A stretch of DNA of 64,000 nt from Anammoximicrobium sp964486845 (GCA_964486845.1 CAZAQY010000007.1:17295-81294); one strand, 5' to 3'. Positions 19,701 to 24,850 are shown, numbered from the stretch's first letter. Numbers and translations: made by a program. Notes: a model not told the origin generated them from the letters alone.

Positions 19701-21774
19701 AAGCCGTCCGGAACCAGCTTCCGTTGAAGCGATCGTTCAGATTGACGTCCAGGGGCCTGAGCAACGGCTGGTCGGGATTGAACGCCAGCGAATCCCCCGA
19801 CGCAATGATCAAACCGTCCCGTTCCGTCTCGACAAATTCCACCCCAATCAGGTCGCTGAGAATTTGGAAGACCTCGCGTGCCCGGCGCTTCTGCGTTTCG
19901 GTAATGACGTTGAACGCCGTTTGCCGATTCCCCCGCGCGTCGATGAGAAAGCCGATGTCCTGACGGAAGTTGTACTCCAGCCGCGTGATGCCGGAATCCC
20001 GGTCGGCCCCCTCGTCGGGGACGTGCTGAACCAGAGCGATGTCCCGATGCCCGGGTTCGTCGTTGCCCCCGGGCAACACGAGGTTGTAGACCTGGGGCTC
20101 GATCCGGCCGCGAACGATCAGGTCCCGCAGGTCCTGCTGGGTCGCCGACACTTCCAGCGTCCCCAAATCTGTGGCTGTATCATAGCTCGACCCCAGCCCC
20201 GTCAAGGTCACCGTGGAGTACTTGACCGGCGGGCTTGTTTCATCCGTGATCGGCGTCGTAATGAGTGTCCCTGCGTCCGCCGGAGCGACACGCGCCTGCA
20301 CAAGTTTCCCGGCGCTGAAATGCTGGTTGATCGCGCCGGCCAACTGCTGCGCCGTGGTGGGGTGCTTCAGGTCCACGGTGATCACGTTTTCCAGCACGCT
20401 TACGCTGGGCGAGCTGCCGGCGCCGTGCTCGCGCTCGAACATGGCGTCCGAAAGCTGGTAGACGTCGATCCGAACCGCCTTGCCCCAGCTCTCTGACAAG
20501 CCGAGCATCTCAATGGGCACGCCCAGGTAGTTGCCCGTGCCCTTGGTCTCGGGTGTGACCGTGACGGGAGCCAGCGGGAGCGACTCGTTGGTGCCGATCC
20601 GTAAACGAAAGGTGCCGGCGGCGCCTTGCGGGTTCACCAGCGTCGCCAGATCCGACGCGAACGTCAGCAGCGCCATGTCCTTGTCCGCGCTGTACTCCAC
20701 GCCGATCGGCTTGAACGTTATGTCATCCGTGTTTTCCAGTGTGTCGTTGGTGTAGATCAGCTTGTAGAAGTCCCGGTTCAGCGCGCTGGCCTGGTGCAAA
20801 TCGTCATTGTTGAAATAGACGGCGATCTTGTTCCGTTCCTGCACCAGGCTGCCATTGGCCAACTTCACGATGGGTTGCGGAACCACGGCGACAATCTGAG
20901 GCGCCAAGTCCAATTCGAATACCAACGTTGAGTTCTTGCCGTCCAGATAGCGTTCGCCGTTAACGTTCTTCAGCGGCGTGGCGCCCGTGCCAAAGACGTC
21001 GATCCGGTAGACGTCGTCCGGCGGCTGGCCCGCGAAGCGAAAGACAACCTCATTCCGTGCCGGCTCGGCGTTCACGCCGATGTAACCGGGCTGGACGACG
21101 ATGTCGTTGGCTCCCGTCAGGACCAGGGAGCTATTGGCCGGGGCCGTGGCCGCAATATTCACGGAACCGGAACCACGCGCAATCCGCGCCGTGATCAAGT
21201 TGGTGGCCTCGATGCTGTTTCGCAGGGCCTCCACCAAATTCTGAGCTGTCGTTTGGTTGTTCTTGTTGATGTTCAGACTGACGTTGATGGTGCGTCCAAT
21301 GACACTGATGCCCGGCAGACCGGGTCCGCCGAAGTCGCTCTTGGTGATCGACAAAGTGATCCCATTCTGATCCTGTCCGAGTCGAACGGCAGAAAACTCG
21401 ATCGACACCCCGTTGATGCCCGTGCCAAAATCGCTGGAAACTGTAGCCGGCGCAAAGACTCCGTCCAGATTGCTGCGCGTGATCTGAATGCCTCCGGGCG
21501 CCGTACTGCTGCCCAACGACGCCGGGTCGATCTGCTGAAGCTGATCAAACCGGAATGTCAGGTCGGACGGCGCCACGTGACGGATGTCGCCCGTCTGCAG
21601 CAAGCCACCGTCGTTCGGCTGAATTCCGATCAGCTTGGCGCCAGCCAACAGCTGACGTTCCTCAAGCCGCTCGATCTGCATGTGCCGATTCGGTTTGCGA
21701 TGATTGGACGAGAGCAATTCCTGCCGGTTCTTTCGTTTCCTGGACAGCAACCTTCGCGATCGACGGATGGCCAT
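1..21774 (-). CDS. Giant secreted/surface protein, C-terminus beyond window (at least 7258 aa)
   Basis: One minus-strand frame stays open from the ATG at 21774 to base 1; I checked phase at about 19700, 13086, 9765, 1158 and 543. AAGGGG precedes the ATG. Residues 31-44 (HMQIERLEERQLLA) resemble the planctomycete LEPR-XLL motif. In order: a matrixin-like segment lacking its zinc motif (about 640-710), a PPC domain (about 775-880), a DUF1565-type parallel beta-helix (about 940-1260), two FN3-like units (about 1290-1490), a second helix (about 1525-1790), a second PPC (about 2290-2410), then from about 2690 many repeats with F-E-F-D cores, interrupted by a third PPC (about 5975-6070) and a VWA-like domain (about 6208-6395). 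Family knowledge points to export and an adhesive or matrix role; substrate and anchoring are unknown because the C-terminus is missing. Long plus-strand frames opposite it are shadows. Confidence 0.93.
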   Translation of the reverse strand, partial: MAIRRSRRLLSRKRKNRQELLSSNHRKPNRHMQIERLEERQLLAGAKLIGIQPNDGGLLQTGDIRHVAPSDLTFRFDQLQQIDPASLGSSTAPGGIQITRSNLDGVFAPATVSSDFGTGINGVSIEFSAVRLGQDQNGITLSITKSDFGGPGLPGISVIGRTINVSLNINKNNQTTAQNLVEALRNSIEATNLITARIARGSGSVNIAATAPANSSLVLTGANDIVVQPGYIGVNAEPARNEVVFRFAGQPPDDVYRIDVFGTGATPLKNVNGERYLDGKNSTLVFELDLAPQIVAVVPQPIVKLANGSLVQERNKIAVYFNNDDLHQASALNRDFYKLIYTNDTLENTDDITFKPIGVEYSADKDMALLTFASDLATLVNPQGAAGTFRLRIGTNESLPLAPVTVTPETKGTGNYLGVPIEMLGLSESWGKAVRIDVYQLSDAMFEREHGAGSSPSVSVLENVITVDLKHPTTAQQLAGAINQHFSAGKLVQARVAPADAGTLITTPITDETSPPVKYSTVTLTGLGSSYDTATDLGTLEVSATQQDLRDLIVRGRIEPQVYNLVLPGGNDEPGHRDIALVQHVPDEGADRDSGITRLEYNFRQDIGFLIDARGNRQTAFNVITETQKRRAREVFQILSDLIGVEFVETERDGLIIASGDSLAFNPDQPLLRPLDVNLNDRFNGSWFRTALLEITSYLGLGTEDYIQQTPEDASTIAAGWAVAPELPGRAIGDIPGSSLRASDADLDFDNTIEPTIMSDQDLVHLRYLYFPESKDIDMFRFELPVNPSKPEALGHLAIETMAERRLQSSLLDTAITLWRENADGTRELLARNDNYFGRDSYLELDLAPGTYYVGVSASGNEEYDPAIEDSGFGGTTQGEYELRLTYRPDVKEAIADIDNPNDPSGPTFLDGDGDGVPGGVYNFWFKTAPALLSGTPTSAAETIFVDKSYAPATGSGSGTLSAPYNNLATALSKAGPGDIVRVVGNPGRDANWATLADNKAYQIGFNSLGAPLPDGPTLEVPRGVTVMVDAGAIFQMRRARIGVGSSAVGIDRSGGAFQVLGTPILLTDSNANGGLDLGDAVVQSGSGAKAAGSVYFTSYNDQDVGLDTNPYVTSPAAGDWGGIEFRNDVDRSQGAFLYEEEGIFLNYMNYADIRYGGGTVLINSVPRTINPIHLTDARPTLTYNRIYRSADAAISASPDSFEETNFHSPRHQRIPFTSDYQRIGPEIHHNQLVDNSVNGLFVRIGTQAGSTAQKLTVSGRWDDADIVHIMSENLAIASQPGGALERVTAPAVALVVMTPATGGSLNPGLTPVEYSYRLVYVDRFGYESPASVNMAVTLTGTGRAVQFTQLPPAPSGYVARRLYRSENQGPYALVAELNRLDATYKDVGKTRGQFLDLPPVTGVVLSSNPSGSLLPGTYRYRITYVDSLGQDSRASDATAAIAITGNPTEFGTPGDGIVTLDNLPLAAPAQGFVGRRIYRSVDLGDGNGYSEYQLIAELDDTLSTGGYSPLTQFDDDGSYGPADDPRYREIPQNAVLDNVVLHGRPDARLMIDPSVVVKLDGARFELEMGAQMIAEGSDGREMIFTSISDDRYGAGGNFDTGNDGAIITGTSNDPAAGNWGGIYVGHLSNLSIDHAVFAYGGGVTRVEGTFTGFNVVEVHDHAEARVANSIFEFNGPGQGGQGELDRFGRGFNEPGVVFVRQAQPVIYNNIFRNNPDADRTNTPSNPNVAVPAISINVNALNYVLKRDTGRTTGAIDRVGGYRDNQGPLILANRLDNNEINGMVVRGQTLTTQSVWDDTDIVHVLLDTVYVPDFHTFGGLVLASNATESLVVKMLDNNQNDTKKIGFVATGIPHEIDDRIGGIIQILGQPGSPVVLTSLRDDRHSAGVRLDGSPQNDTNADGDFRDPTNYPNAQAPQPGDWNSVLLDRFSHDRNVETLYEQEARDVNSPGPNGSPDGAELLGILAPSEYAADENRRLGFTIKGFLADQRDLDVYSVKAIPGTEVWIDIDRTTHALDAVIELLDSDGKVLARSISSPSELSNPNNFLEPQDRTADNLTERELADPSLLWGAARLMLKTPQIPQQDLYTTNPRDPGLRVVLPGVPNPEDPERPLTYHIRVLSNGPTFLADEDAELTFHDNGAQPDTITVTNGNFRNAGFARGQGLVISGTLHNDGVYTITGLADDQTLTLAAADRLQPETAPAGARLTAPLTAGAYQLQVRLREVDEIGGSTVRYATIAYATNGIEVRGQPSHSPLSGESGESASANDSTATAQGVGNLLNSDRGTISVAGNLTGTDVDFYEFNINYLDPDAIGLFSTIFDVDYANGLGDRPDVSIHVYDSAGRLILTARDGNIAEDRPATPGSADIDDLSRGTVGASDPFLGVVNLPTGTYQVAISSDRRMPSDLDQFVRAIATNPDIRLEPVETIRRIAEDHIEVGNTSTADPPQVSLLFGDQAEVAYHLGDVTLYLYRAPNPLVTNLSELVTIDPFTGALETNVGSLGGGAVTVETGDIAMHPNGWLYSYRQALVDAQSGNFLHVNPGDATFAGQILDDGIVTYARDPVSGITYRTDDGIQFNALTFYKAAAGSQLDTVGLAVGERGLADSPQALPGVEIANNILYQFDGRQSSPTFGQAHSGSGIDRTGSATDPLYLGAGTQIRERGEILTSPRIEAVYASGGGITRVSDDDRLVPPPGKANALDIRDGQTFTVVDGANQTTFEFDTGPEVIQTIDVAGANSIRDGNFFQLDNTVFQIDTGSTIVIDLWPATSDSVTISDGAFAWTFLFDRTLPLPADSAANRYNWLWAGVDRLAAASNLALEINSVSAVAGNRFNVTAFASGNRVTLVGDVASVVDLVTTTPMTQRVRVEGTGGYAPILQGVDFSQITDGDDFSLTYLNTRYEFEFDKGYTLETPVRYAIQVPPIGGRGVIDGDTFTISNLVTGQSRTFEMDLNGITTPGNHPIAYLATDRSDQLATKILVEVQKYAAPSLLNLAPTVQTGGVVHLGTINRTRVVVPTDSRLTVLGDDDEGIVDGDTFTISDGRGRTRVFEMTTDTTLTDPVNNIPVFFQQSYTHDEIANAIANAIDQQALFAYPVRNLGDGIIHLGGDDGVPVGSFRHSVTSGTPHITPRGRPGLDNPAAVPPAILIDLTDTRNTFDAAQVVTQMSAAITGTLSRINPLFPIFTTQVVNDRLVVNADSPLVFTPGSSRILDVTRHGLGFALISNIEEAYDRWYNGGVALAATYNMPTDYTLNVAYPLGPNDARGRNMSDHIIATKIASVVGAQVEYRIGGAGGFIDRLTFPDAVTADFSGMNRLGAPEIWRQVTTSVHGVARGNIRIPLRADDWPVDHTVDVNFDGTPDSTQIGLANKIANAINQTLNPLGIQATARGKYVRLNRGSITNSSSLIVKGEGPGGEVRGLATLNGVLYAVSDEGGLYRVDDPLDQSGEIGDVSTAYIRSSRDDLLGIRFSGLAAGPANVENGRYADMLFATDAAGTLYAFDTSGEAQPVFVNGATSVSTGLHPSEVRGLAFSTLDENLFHRTGTLPSLNYADAMDERILPNVVEGQTILVDKRQLDPGHEGSDVGTSSLHFGRGNVNGAPRTYDFPGGAYGTIVSNEFSLKGYSAADRPVLYFSYYLDTENDSSNPNDPLVPNSAMMRDAFRVYVADNNGDWQLLVTNNSYTGAAVPPATVGNELLDLGKSHVPTTPDDKVQYFDVQEAFDVRDWRQVRVPLDQYAGRTNLRLRIDFSTAGDFNVGDVNTTGFELRAVAGLFIDDGETVQIGQRTLEFDSGLTIVAPTGAALARMIGEEMTITDALDGSATLRFVDNLFTDSEIIVTDGSQLRDGDVFYVSDGVSTQAFEYDSGYILHVPAAGGAAIADQETFLVDLDGDGENLPLAFEFDKDGELIDIDDEPGPDATPINIADNLTILTPANGSLISDGEMMSLSNGITTYVFEFDKDGVRLSPRNLLINVANNRTILLPAAGGGVGGVRDGNTFRIDPDGFGRGVAAEVFEFDNNGVAGSGSNVISFDHFTTQDQLADRVAAAIRARAGALKLNAKNAGGGVVVLDKSTILHAVDTSAAVNVSNSFQPPTQGELAERIIAALDAADGQTDGWVKFAPTDPVDLHLRLHEVADAEVQGGVIVLDGTRPEHSLGTASGSLGVNQTRTPRDAEDIASFIAEEINAQIKANFPGSQLRAAVLEGGLVAILDAAGGVDHTVDVAAAPSLTLSGVPGVADGNLAVPFFPTDTLDEIVHGGPPVVVESQPPLEAGARPGLLQAISGSGLNVVASQRAFPDENVVVLEGTAGLAATFAAGISPFQPRNVVPIFVSDKQTANDVAERIALAIRQAVARGDLAPMVAPHLNGNLGYENPSIPPGAVRTNLVNVSGVKGITLSSGGASPIVIRGVYGLNDPNALDRALVTINTDMDRVGVADSLDSVLESWLHNPTIITENGLHYHDEDSFVLEDGVNAAATYEFDSGYVVAVPIGGGVVADGGIEDGDYFTLTDSSGLISATFEFDKDNSLIHLASEAVAISITDLDNALSVARAVVAAVQSHPLRSSLNMTPAVLTGNRVQIGGSRGSTLAISPGSTLTQSVRYVLEVPPSGGSAFRDGAAFSLTDGAATARFEFDKVRGLLPTPVGEVSWPVSISDSDDREAVIGAVMTAVANHPLSSQLGLETRRLSGGRVAVFGGPGVTLSSQAYTFLTEPDGQPGVSPAVTLQLPETLSMQLPDPLMIHVPDGGIVDGETFILGDGSLARTFEFEDIAFANGVGFDQAIGILNVPNIAIAFSNADGPEAIGRAILQAINQSSLFVSPTMLGGAGNIDLGGGANSSLTLSSPAAMFRTGRLSLQTPADDPLGTPNRKTSGQKILENNTATTERFTIDTPTTTFVFEFDSDGVLGPTPSSPGKPLQHIRISFQRTDSRDQLADRILAVLQNVPGLGMAPVKSTGPVRVHLGAIAYDSNPATQVTLDTSRTHLSQTGQTDVLADGYQFVITNGWTSLRDPSLPPLQLRVPAAGGGSGGVTDGEWFQISVCQGDDVTHCQAAGTPGYVTRYVFELDSDGVISTSPSATETEEIKPIGISFLPEDSRGRVANRIRDAVDSVVAGMTPVTRSNGVVDLVVDAGVNSANYTLTFPVTITFEFDLDGQVATGAAAVSVFSGSTPQQIAGEIVHQINRTSLGLSAQYLGDGKIHVGGTATHRLDTASAPGLTQSGQGGPIPDGQAFYATEGAETVRFEYDKDGVVTPGSIPIQLWSQKIQALPGNQYVEGQQLSFFDPAGGGWVTVTFDNVRTTTIAGPNPIAFDPVAPTPAAVMAQRIFNALNHVFADPPDSTSRLTATLGNFNTVIVRAGAGDFDMLPRDALATATVDHLSPGVSGLFIYPAVLSNGLIDLGGTDENDALTLTTSLEMDPASAPLQLRVPALGGGAGGVIDQEIFTITNSQTGTDYVFEFDNDGAVRAGNFRVTFQTTSLTARRGDQYTEGEQLSFYDAGKLVAFTFDNVRTPQIPGPNPILFDPGDLTATPRQNPTPAREMAQRIAAAIRGASWLTVTVNPKQPERLVVGGADQNSIAIQVAQTVRNFVPGLQPVNLGDGVVTLGGDPSVFAVQFEPTVLVATGERGGQTPRIPVRFSPSFDFTAHDVASAMVASINSTLNLEIQASSGARGTANQRRVELNHASGFPWEIQFQSNVGAALRLETPTDIVKQDEDLIRIIGHEVVDAGPLGFEDVLPDAANAPNPTAYLPGDAMGGFESATRGQRNRFEGVYLDDFIIGFAERGERTNNADPDTSSTFVDRPDGTGRIEGAYQLEIRRGSDLTNETVPVSVDTNDRLAAGVTLVVQRGLDIANRQTFRISDGVRHVDFEYLDTTIPNNPPAPGVIGIPFTPADPDDLIARRIRDAVNGPDVQAVLDVTASLSDGTLTGRGSPMYSTSNRVNLFGPVTLQVHATDVPETNDTFAGATKTQIFGINSPAYLGRAMIGDNANFPLRPGFDVDLFEVALSAGETLRVDVDAHEIGSPLDAILRIFDRDGNELAISDNDAAPGEFLRLDPFLEFTPVVAGTYYVGVSGKDNRSYDPRIEGSGSEGNTGFYQIEITFGASTGSDFVLYDRQGDSNLFRDQGQILIHGNTITNSARYGIDVAPGARDGQDGDIPHAGPVRNTPKLNTGNLVPGVVIANNILAYNGDPATGQGGGIRFAGEVNPPGGQVGPVPFGRIVNNTIYGGIAPNATAAPVEIVFMIATSPSLAQDIVELRRQLPTFDAQMRAANVDAQYGLVTFPGANSNSAPKQIQDLVPFSTFVAAGSPFNSFPVAGATEYGSQAVLEALNAFDPTTTFSFNRPGAQVITIMVTDEDDDSLTSDFTAALTALRSASARFFGITLDPDAPYAGNTAQTYDQFARQTGGALFDINAFRQSPTTFFNVFSQTVASTLAGGLGAGISIEDNASPTVLNNIAAGLAAGISVDASSEAAGTVVGGTLYQGNQTDLNAVQITEDFALHLAAADPLFRDVTSGHFYLARLSPAIDSSIGSLLDRFDLQQVRNLLGIADSPILAPATDLTGQQRVDDPEVETPAGFGEFVFVDRGAVDRSDFVGPTATAVSPRDNDADGLDKNPAPTALEFGTSAAYSSFRIRLVDGVPPADAQHGSGLEDATVVSSNVILKRDGVPLVDGIDYAFSYNSTSDTIVLTPLSGIWEPNRVYTVELNNTDHFRVVAEPGTELLDGASFEILDKKGQVATFEIDSGYTLSVPQTLTLTVPSAGGSLGGIADGASFTVRRSIPGIPTQTKVFEFDSNGVWADNNRDGTPDNILVKFTGTDTPDQIADAMVAALKSANIGLSPKSVGGGVVHLGSTSAHTVDVSRAPTLRRSGQSQGILDGQFFVVDDGSKIVTFEFDDNKQWVDLDGDGNPDNWVIDFSASDTNVEIAEKIATQIELAQLGLAPVPLADGRVHLGGTAFVHIVNVANSSLTLADSVVPGVPAQPGVRSAFGLRIPTRAGVLRLVDDGSGMPWVQDRDMFTIGDGTRNVTFELDDLDARVGAGLTTAPNIVVAFHSSRWGLRIPTNADGSPRLAADASGLPYLADGQTFKLSDGTRQVTFEFDDTARSPGTALGNKAVPYSSGTSTTPASTTPEIAAAIVAAIRSTTLQGLDPVSPGGDIVLLGEPVAETSKYTADVSRTSLKTVGRPGLDPRSPDHLADQIVAAIRTAPLSGLKPVNAGLGVVLLGEPTDGTSRHALSATVPPPSPTVPARTPGLSVLGTAGTPAAVPVPVRMYTKYSN
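14271..14281 (-). repeat. 11-base homopolymer (G tract on coding strand) inside giant gene
   Basis: Eleven consecutive C on the plus strand encode the Gly-Gly-Gly stretch of a Leu-Gly-Gly-Gly-Ala segment near residue 2498 of the giant protein. The next longest runs I noticed in the window are 7-8 bases. The tract is in frame in this assembly; gain or loss of one base would truncate the protein at about one third of its visible length. Confidence 0.9.
19670..19725 (-). other. Degenerate HExxH-like core in giant protein
   Basis: The translated segment WFRTALLEITSYLGLG sits where matrixin-like proteases carry a core of the type TALHEIGHxLGLGH. The zinc-binding histidines are replaced (L-E-I-T-S), while Glu and the trailing LGLG are kept. 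The preceding text (VFQILSDLIGVEFVE) also fits such a domain. This suggests a proteolytically dead scaffold; the assignment rests on pattern recognition only. Confidence 0.5.
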
Positions 21775-21846
21775 GAACCAACCCCTTGTGTGACCCGCTT
21801 GTTGAGGATCAAGTGTCTTTGTTTTCGAGCGCCACTGACCGACGTA

Positions 21847-21890
21847 CCGCCAGCGCAGTATGGCGGCCAATAACAGCAGCATCGGCTGCT
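21847..21890 (-). promoter_or_regulatory. Two short hairpins in the leader of the giant gene
   Basis: CCGCCA(47-52)/TGGCGG(61-66) forms a perfect 6-bp stem with an 8-base loop, and AGCAGC(75-80)/GCTGCT(85-90) forms a perfect 6-bp stem with a 4-base loop (last two digits of positions 218xx). Both lie between the proposed promoter and the start codon. They may stabilise or regulate the leader; no known riboswitch class is recognised. Confidence 0.35.
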
Positions 21891-21961
21891 AGCGTTAAGT
21901 AAATATAGGCAATATAGAAAGACTGGATCGACAGCTTCAGCAAGCACGGCGTAATAAGCGG

Positions 21962-21989
21962 ATTATAATCTCCGACTATTCCAGTTCAA
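21962..21989 (-). promoter_or_regulatory. Candidate sigma-70 promoter for the giant gene
   Basis: On the minus strand TTGAAC (21989-21984) is followed after 16 bases by a perfect TATAAT (21967-21962), about 190 bases upstream of the start codon. The -10 is part of the palindrome ATTATAAT, so it could also be read rightward, but no good rightward -35 is present. Confidence 0.45.
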
Positions 21990-22456
21990 TTAACACGTAA
22001 CCCATTGAAAATGTCGGATTTTGTCGTTTTTAACGCGTTTTCTAGCGACAACGATCGTGACAAACCAGGAACCACAGCTAAACCGCTCGACGAAAGTCCC
22101 CCCAACGCACCCGCCTTTGACGCAGATCCGGCATGGTCGGTTCCCAGCAGCCCATCGAGTCGGGATCGCGGAGACCGACTGCAGGTCGAGAAGTGCCTGC
22201 TCTCCCCTTGCCCTGACCAACTGGCCATCTCGCCTGTGATTTGGGGCAACATCGGGATTCGCTTGAATGCGCCGTTTTCGACTGGACGCTCTAAAGACAA
22301 GCGTGTATCCAGGATACCACAACATCAGACATGCTCACCTTCTTGTTCTAAGCAAGACCTTTCCGCCGACACCATGCGGATACGCATAAAAGCCCCTTGC
22401 TGTGTCTCCCGGACCACCGGACACGCGCCGCGCTCGATGGCCACGGACCACTTCCT
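21990..22456. other. Intergenic stretch without a recognisable gene
   Basis: This stretch separates the giant gene promoter from the end of the dipeptidyl peptidase gene. Open frames of 100-170 codons exist on both strands but have no recognisable domain, no convincing ribosome binding site and a biased composition. It is less GC-rich than its surroundings. No repeat or RNA gene was recognised. Confidence 0.5.
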
Positions 22457-24712
22457 TCACCTCGCCCCCGCTGGGAGGTTCTCTGTCAAGTATCGCGTTA
22501 ATAGTTCGCGGAGATGACGCGTTGTGCCGGCACCTTCGCCGATCGAATGCGCGCGATTGGGGTAGGCCATCATGGTGAAAGGTTTGTTCAGACGCACCAA
22601 TTCGTTGATCAGCGACTCGGTGCCTTGGTAGTGGCAGTTGTCGTCGCCGGTGCCGTGAACGAGCAGCAGGTTGCCCTGCAACTGGTGAGCGAAGTTGAGT
22701 GCGGACCCCTGCAAGTAAGCGTCGGGATTGTCGCCGGGCAGCCCCATATAGCGTTCCTCGTAAATCGTGTCGTAGAAACGTCGATTGGGCACCGGCGCGA
22801 CGGCCATCGCGGTGTTGTACAAGTGCGGATACTTGAAGATCGCGTGCAGACTCGTCGATCCGCCACCGCTCCAGCCCCAAATACCCACGCGTTGCGGGTC
22901 GAGGTAGGAATGCGCCGCCAACATTTTTTCCAGGGCGGAGGCTTGGTCCGCTGGTCCCAGGATACCCAACTTCCGGTACATCGCCTTTCGCCACGTTCGA
23001 CCGCGAGGCGCCGGCGTCCCTCGGTTGTCAAAGCTCATCACCACGTAGCCGCGCTGCGTCAACATCAGATGCCACAGATAGTTGCGGCCTCCCCAGCGAT
23101 CCACGACGGTTTGTCCGGCCGGTTCCCCGTACGCGTACACCAGCAACGGATACCTTTTGGTGGCGTCAAAATCCGGCGGTTTCAAGCACCAGCCGTCCAG
23201 CGATACATCATCGCCAATATCGACACGAAAGAATTCAGTGGGTGTTTTTTGCAGCTCGCCGAACCGCTTGCGCAACTCAGCGTTCTCAGCCAACACCCGT
23301 TTCGTGGAATGTTGCGGCAGGTCGACCAACTCGACGACCGGCGGCGAGTCGGCGGCGGAACCCGAATGGATCGCGTAGCGTCCGTTAGGCGAGATTTGAT
23401 AAGCGTGCCAGCCCTTCTGGGCGGCGGGCGTAATCCGTTCGAGTTTGGTTCCGTCCCAGCCAATTCGATAGAGGTAACGCTGCGTGGGATTGTCCGGTGA
23501 AGCCAGGAAATAGAGACAATTCTGCTCTTCATCGACGTGCAGCAACTCGGTCACGTCGAACTCGCCGGGCGTCGCGAGTTTGAAGTCCTGCCCTCCGCAA
23601 GACGCCAAATAGACGTGCCGCCAGCCGTCGCGGTCGCTGATCCACGTGAAACGCTGACCGTCGGCCAGCCATTTCCACTCGTCATCCACGTCAACCCAGG
23701 CCTCATCCCGTTCTGTCAAAATGGTCGTCACTTGCCCCGTGCTTGCGTCCGCCAACAGGACGAGATTCGTGTTCTGGCGGCGATTCAGTTGCTGCAGCAC
23801 AAGGCCCTGGGAATCCGGCGTCCAGGAGAGTCGAGCGAGATAGTGCTGGCGCGGATCGCCGGGCACGTTCAGCCAGCGCGTTTCGCCGCCTGTCGCGCCG
23901 ACCACACCCACGCGGCAAGCCGAGTTCTGCTGTCCGACTTTGGGGTAAGCGAAAGTGGTCAAGCGGGGATACAGCGCGTCGGTGTTGTTGATCAGCATGA
24001 ATTCCGGGACGCCGCTGGTGTCGAGTTGCCAGTAGGCGATCCGGGTTCCGTCGGGGCTCCACGCGAAGCCGTCCCGCAAGTTCAATTCCTCCTCGTACAC
24101 CCAATCGAACGTGCCGTTGATCAGGTGGCGACTGCCCGTGGTGGTGAGGGCCGTGATCTGCCGAGTCACGAGGTCTTCGACGTACAGGTTGTTCTCACGC
24201 ACATAGGCGACGTGGCGGGCGGTAGGCGAGAGCTTGGCGAACATCAGCGTCGCCGGCTTGGCGTCCCCGCCCAACTTTCGCAGTTCATGGCTGGATCGAT
24301 CCAACAGCCAATAATCGCCACGCGTATTCGTTCGCCAGACGCGTTTCGAGTTGGTGAAGATCAGCGTCAAACTGTCGTCGTCCGAGAACGCGTAGTCCTC
24401 GATAGCCAGTGGGACGGACTCGCCCGGCGGCACGAGTCGCGTGGCCGAAACCAGCACCTTGTCCTGGCCGGACTGCACGTCGTGAAGCACGATGTCCCGC
24501 CCACCCGCCCCGCCGGTGGATGATTCCAAGGTCAGGTATCCAGAGCCGTCCTTTGCCCACCGCGCCGCGAATGACTCGCCGGCGAAATCGCGCGAATCGA
24601 AGACCCTCGCGACCGTCAGCAGCGAGCGGTCCTGCTGTTCGCCCGCCCGCGCGTCCCCTACCAGGACGATCGCGACGACAACACCAAACCAGCGTACTGC
24701 CAGACAATGCAT
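22457..24712 (-). CDS. Dipeptidyl peptidase IV-type serine peptidase (S9B), secreted
   Basis: The 751-residue product has a signal peptide (VVVAIVLVGDARA), an N-terminal beta-propeller (about 40-490) and a C-terminal alpha/beta-hydrolase domain. Ser615 in GWSGGG, Asp690 in HGTGDDN and His722 in NRAHS form the triad expected for S9 peptidases. WVYEEE around residue 210 matches the double-Glu motif that binds the substrate N-terminus in DPP4, so cleavage of N-terminal X-Pro dipeptides is likely. Length is normal for the family. AGGG lies 6 bases before the ATG. It reads away from the amidohydrolase remnant behind a likely terminator, so it is probably a single-gene unit that processes exported peptides. 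Confidence 0.93.
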   Translation of the reverse strand: MHCLAVRWFGVVVAIVLVGDARAGEQQDRSLLTVARVFDSRDFAGESFAARWAKDGSGYLTLESSTGGAGGRDIVLHDVQSGQDKVLVSATRLVPPGESVPLAIEDYAFSDDDSLTLIFTNSKRVWRTNTRGDYWLLDRSSHELRKLGGDAKPATLMFAKLSPTARHVAYVRENNLYVEDLVTRQITALTTTGSRHLINGTFDWVYEEELNLRDGFAWSPDGTRIAYWQLDTSGVPEFMLINNTDALYPRLTTFAYPKVGQQNSACRVGVVGATGGETRWLNVPGDPRQHYLARLSWTPDSQGLVLQQLNRRQNTNLVLLADASTGQVTTILTERDEAWVDVDDEWKWLADGQRFTWISDRDGWRHVYLASCGGQDFKLATPGEFDVTELLHVDEEQNCLYFLASPDNPTQRYLYRIGWDGTKLERITPAAQKGWHAYQISPNGRYAIHSGSAADSPPVVELVDLPQHSTKRVLAENAELRKRFGELQKTPTEFFRVDIGDDVSLDGWCLKPPDFDATKRYPLLVYAYGEPAGQTVVDRWGGRNYLWHLMLTQRGYVVMSFDNRGTPAPRGRTWRKAMYRKLGILGPADQASALEKMLAAHSYLDPQRVGIWGWSGGGSTSLHAIFKYPHLYNTAMAVAPVPNRRFYDTIYEERYMGLPGDNPDAYLQGSALNFAHQLQGNLLLVHGTGDDNCHYQGTESLINELVRLNKPFTMMAYPNRAHSIGEGAGTTRHLRELLTRYLTENLPAGAR

Positions 24713-24763
24713 GTTTGCCCTCGTAGGACAGGCTTTCCGACCTGAAGCCCCAAAATGCCTCGT

Positions 24764-24809
24764 AAAACCGCTATCTCCCGTATCTGCTCAATGATAGTCT
24801 GCGGTTTTT
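24764..24809 (-). terminator. Probable terminator after the amidohydrolase remnant
   Basis: AAAACCGC (24764-24771) and GCGGTTTT (24801-24808) pair as an 8-bp arm, extended by TATC/GATA across a 4-base bulge. On both strands the arm ends in a T run, so it could work in either direction. It lies just past the stop at 24851. Confidence 0.45.
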
Positions 24810-24850
24810 CGCGAACAACGCCGACGCTCTTCACGACGGCGTCCTGGCCC

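Noticed and set aside
22005..22517. Possible 170-codon gene on the plus strand
   Set aside because: It overlaps the end of the peptidase gene, lacks a ribosome binding site and resembles nothing known.
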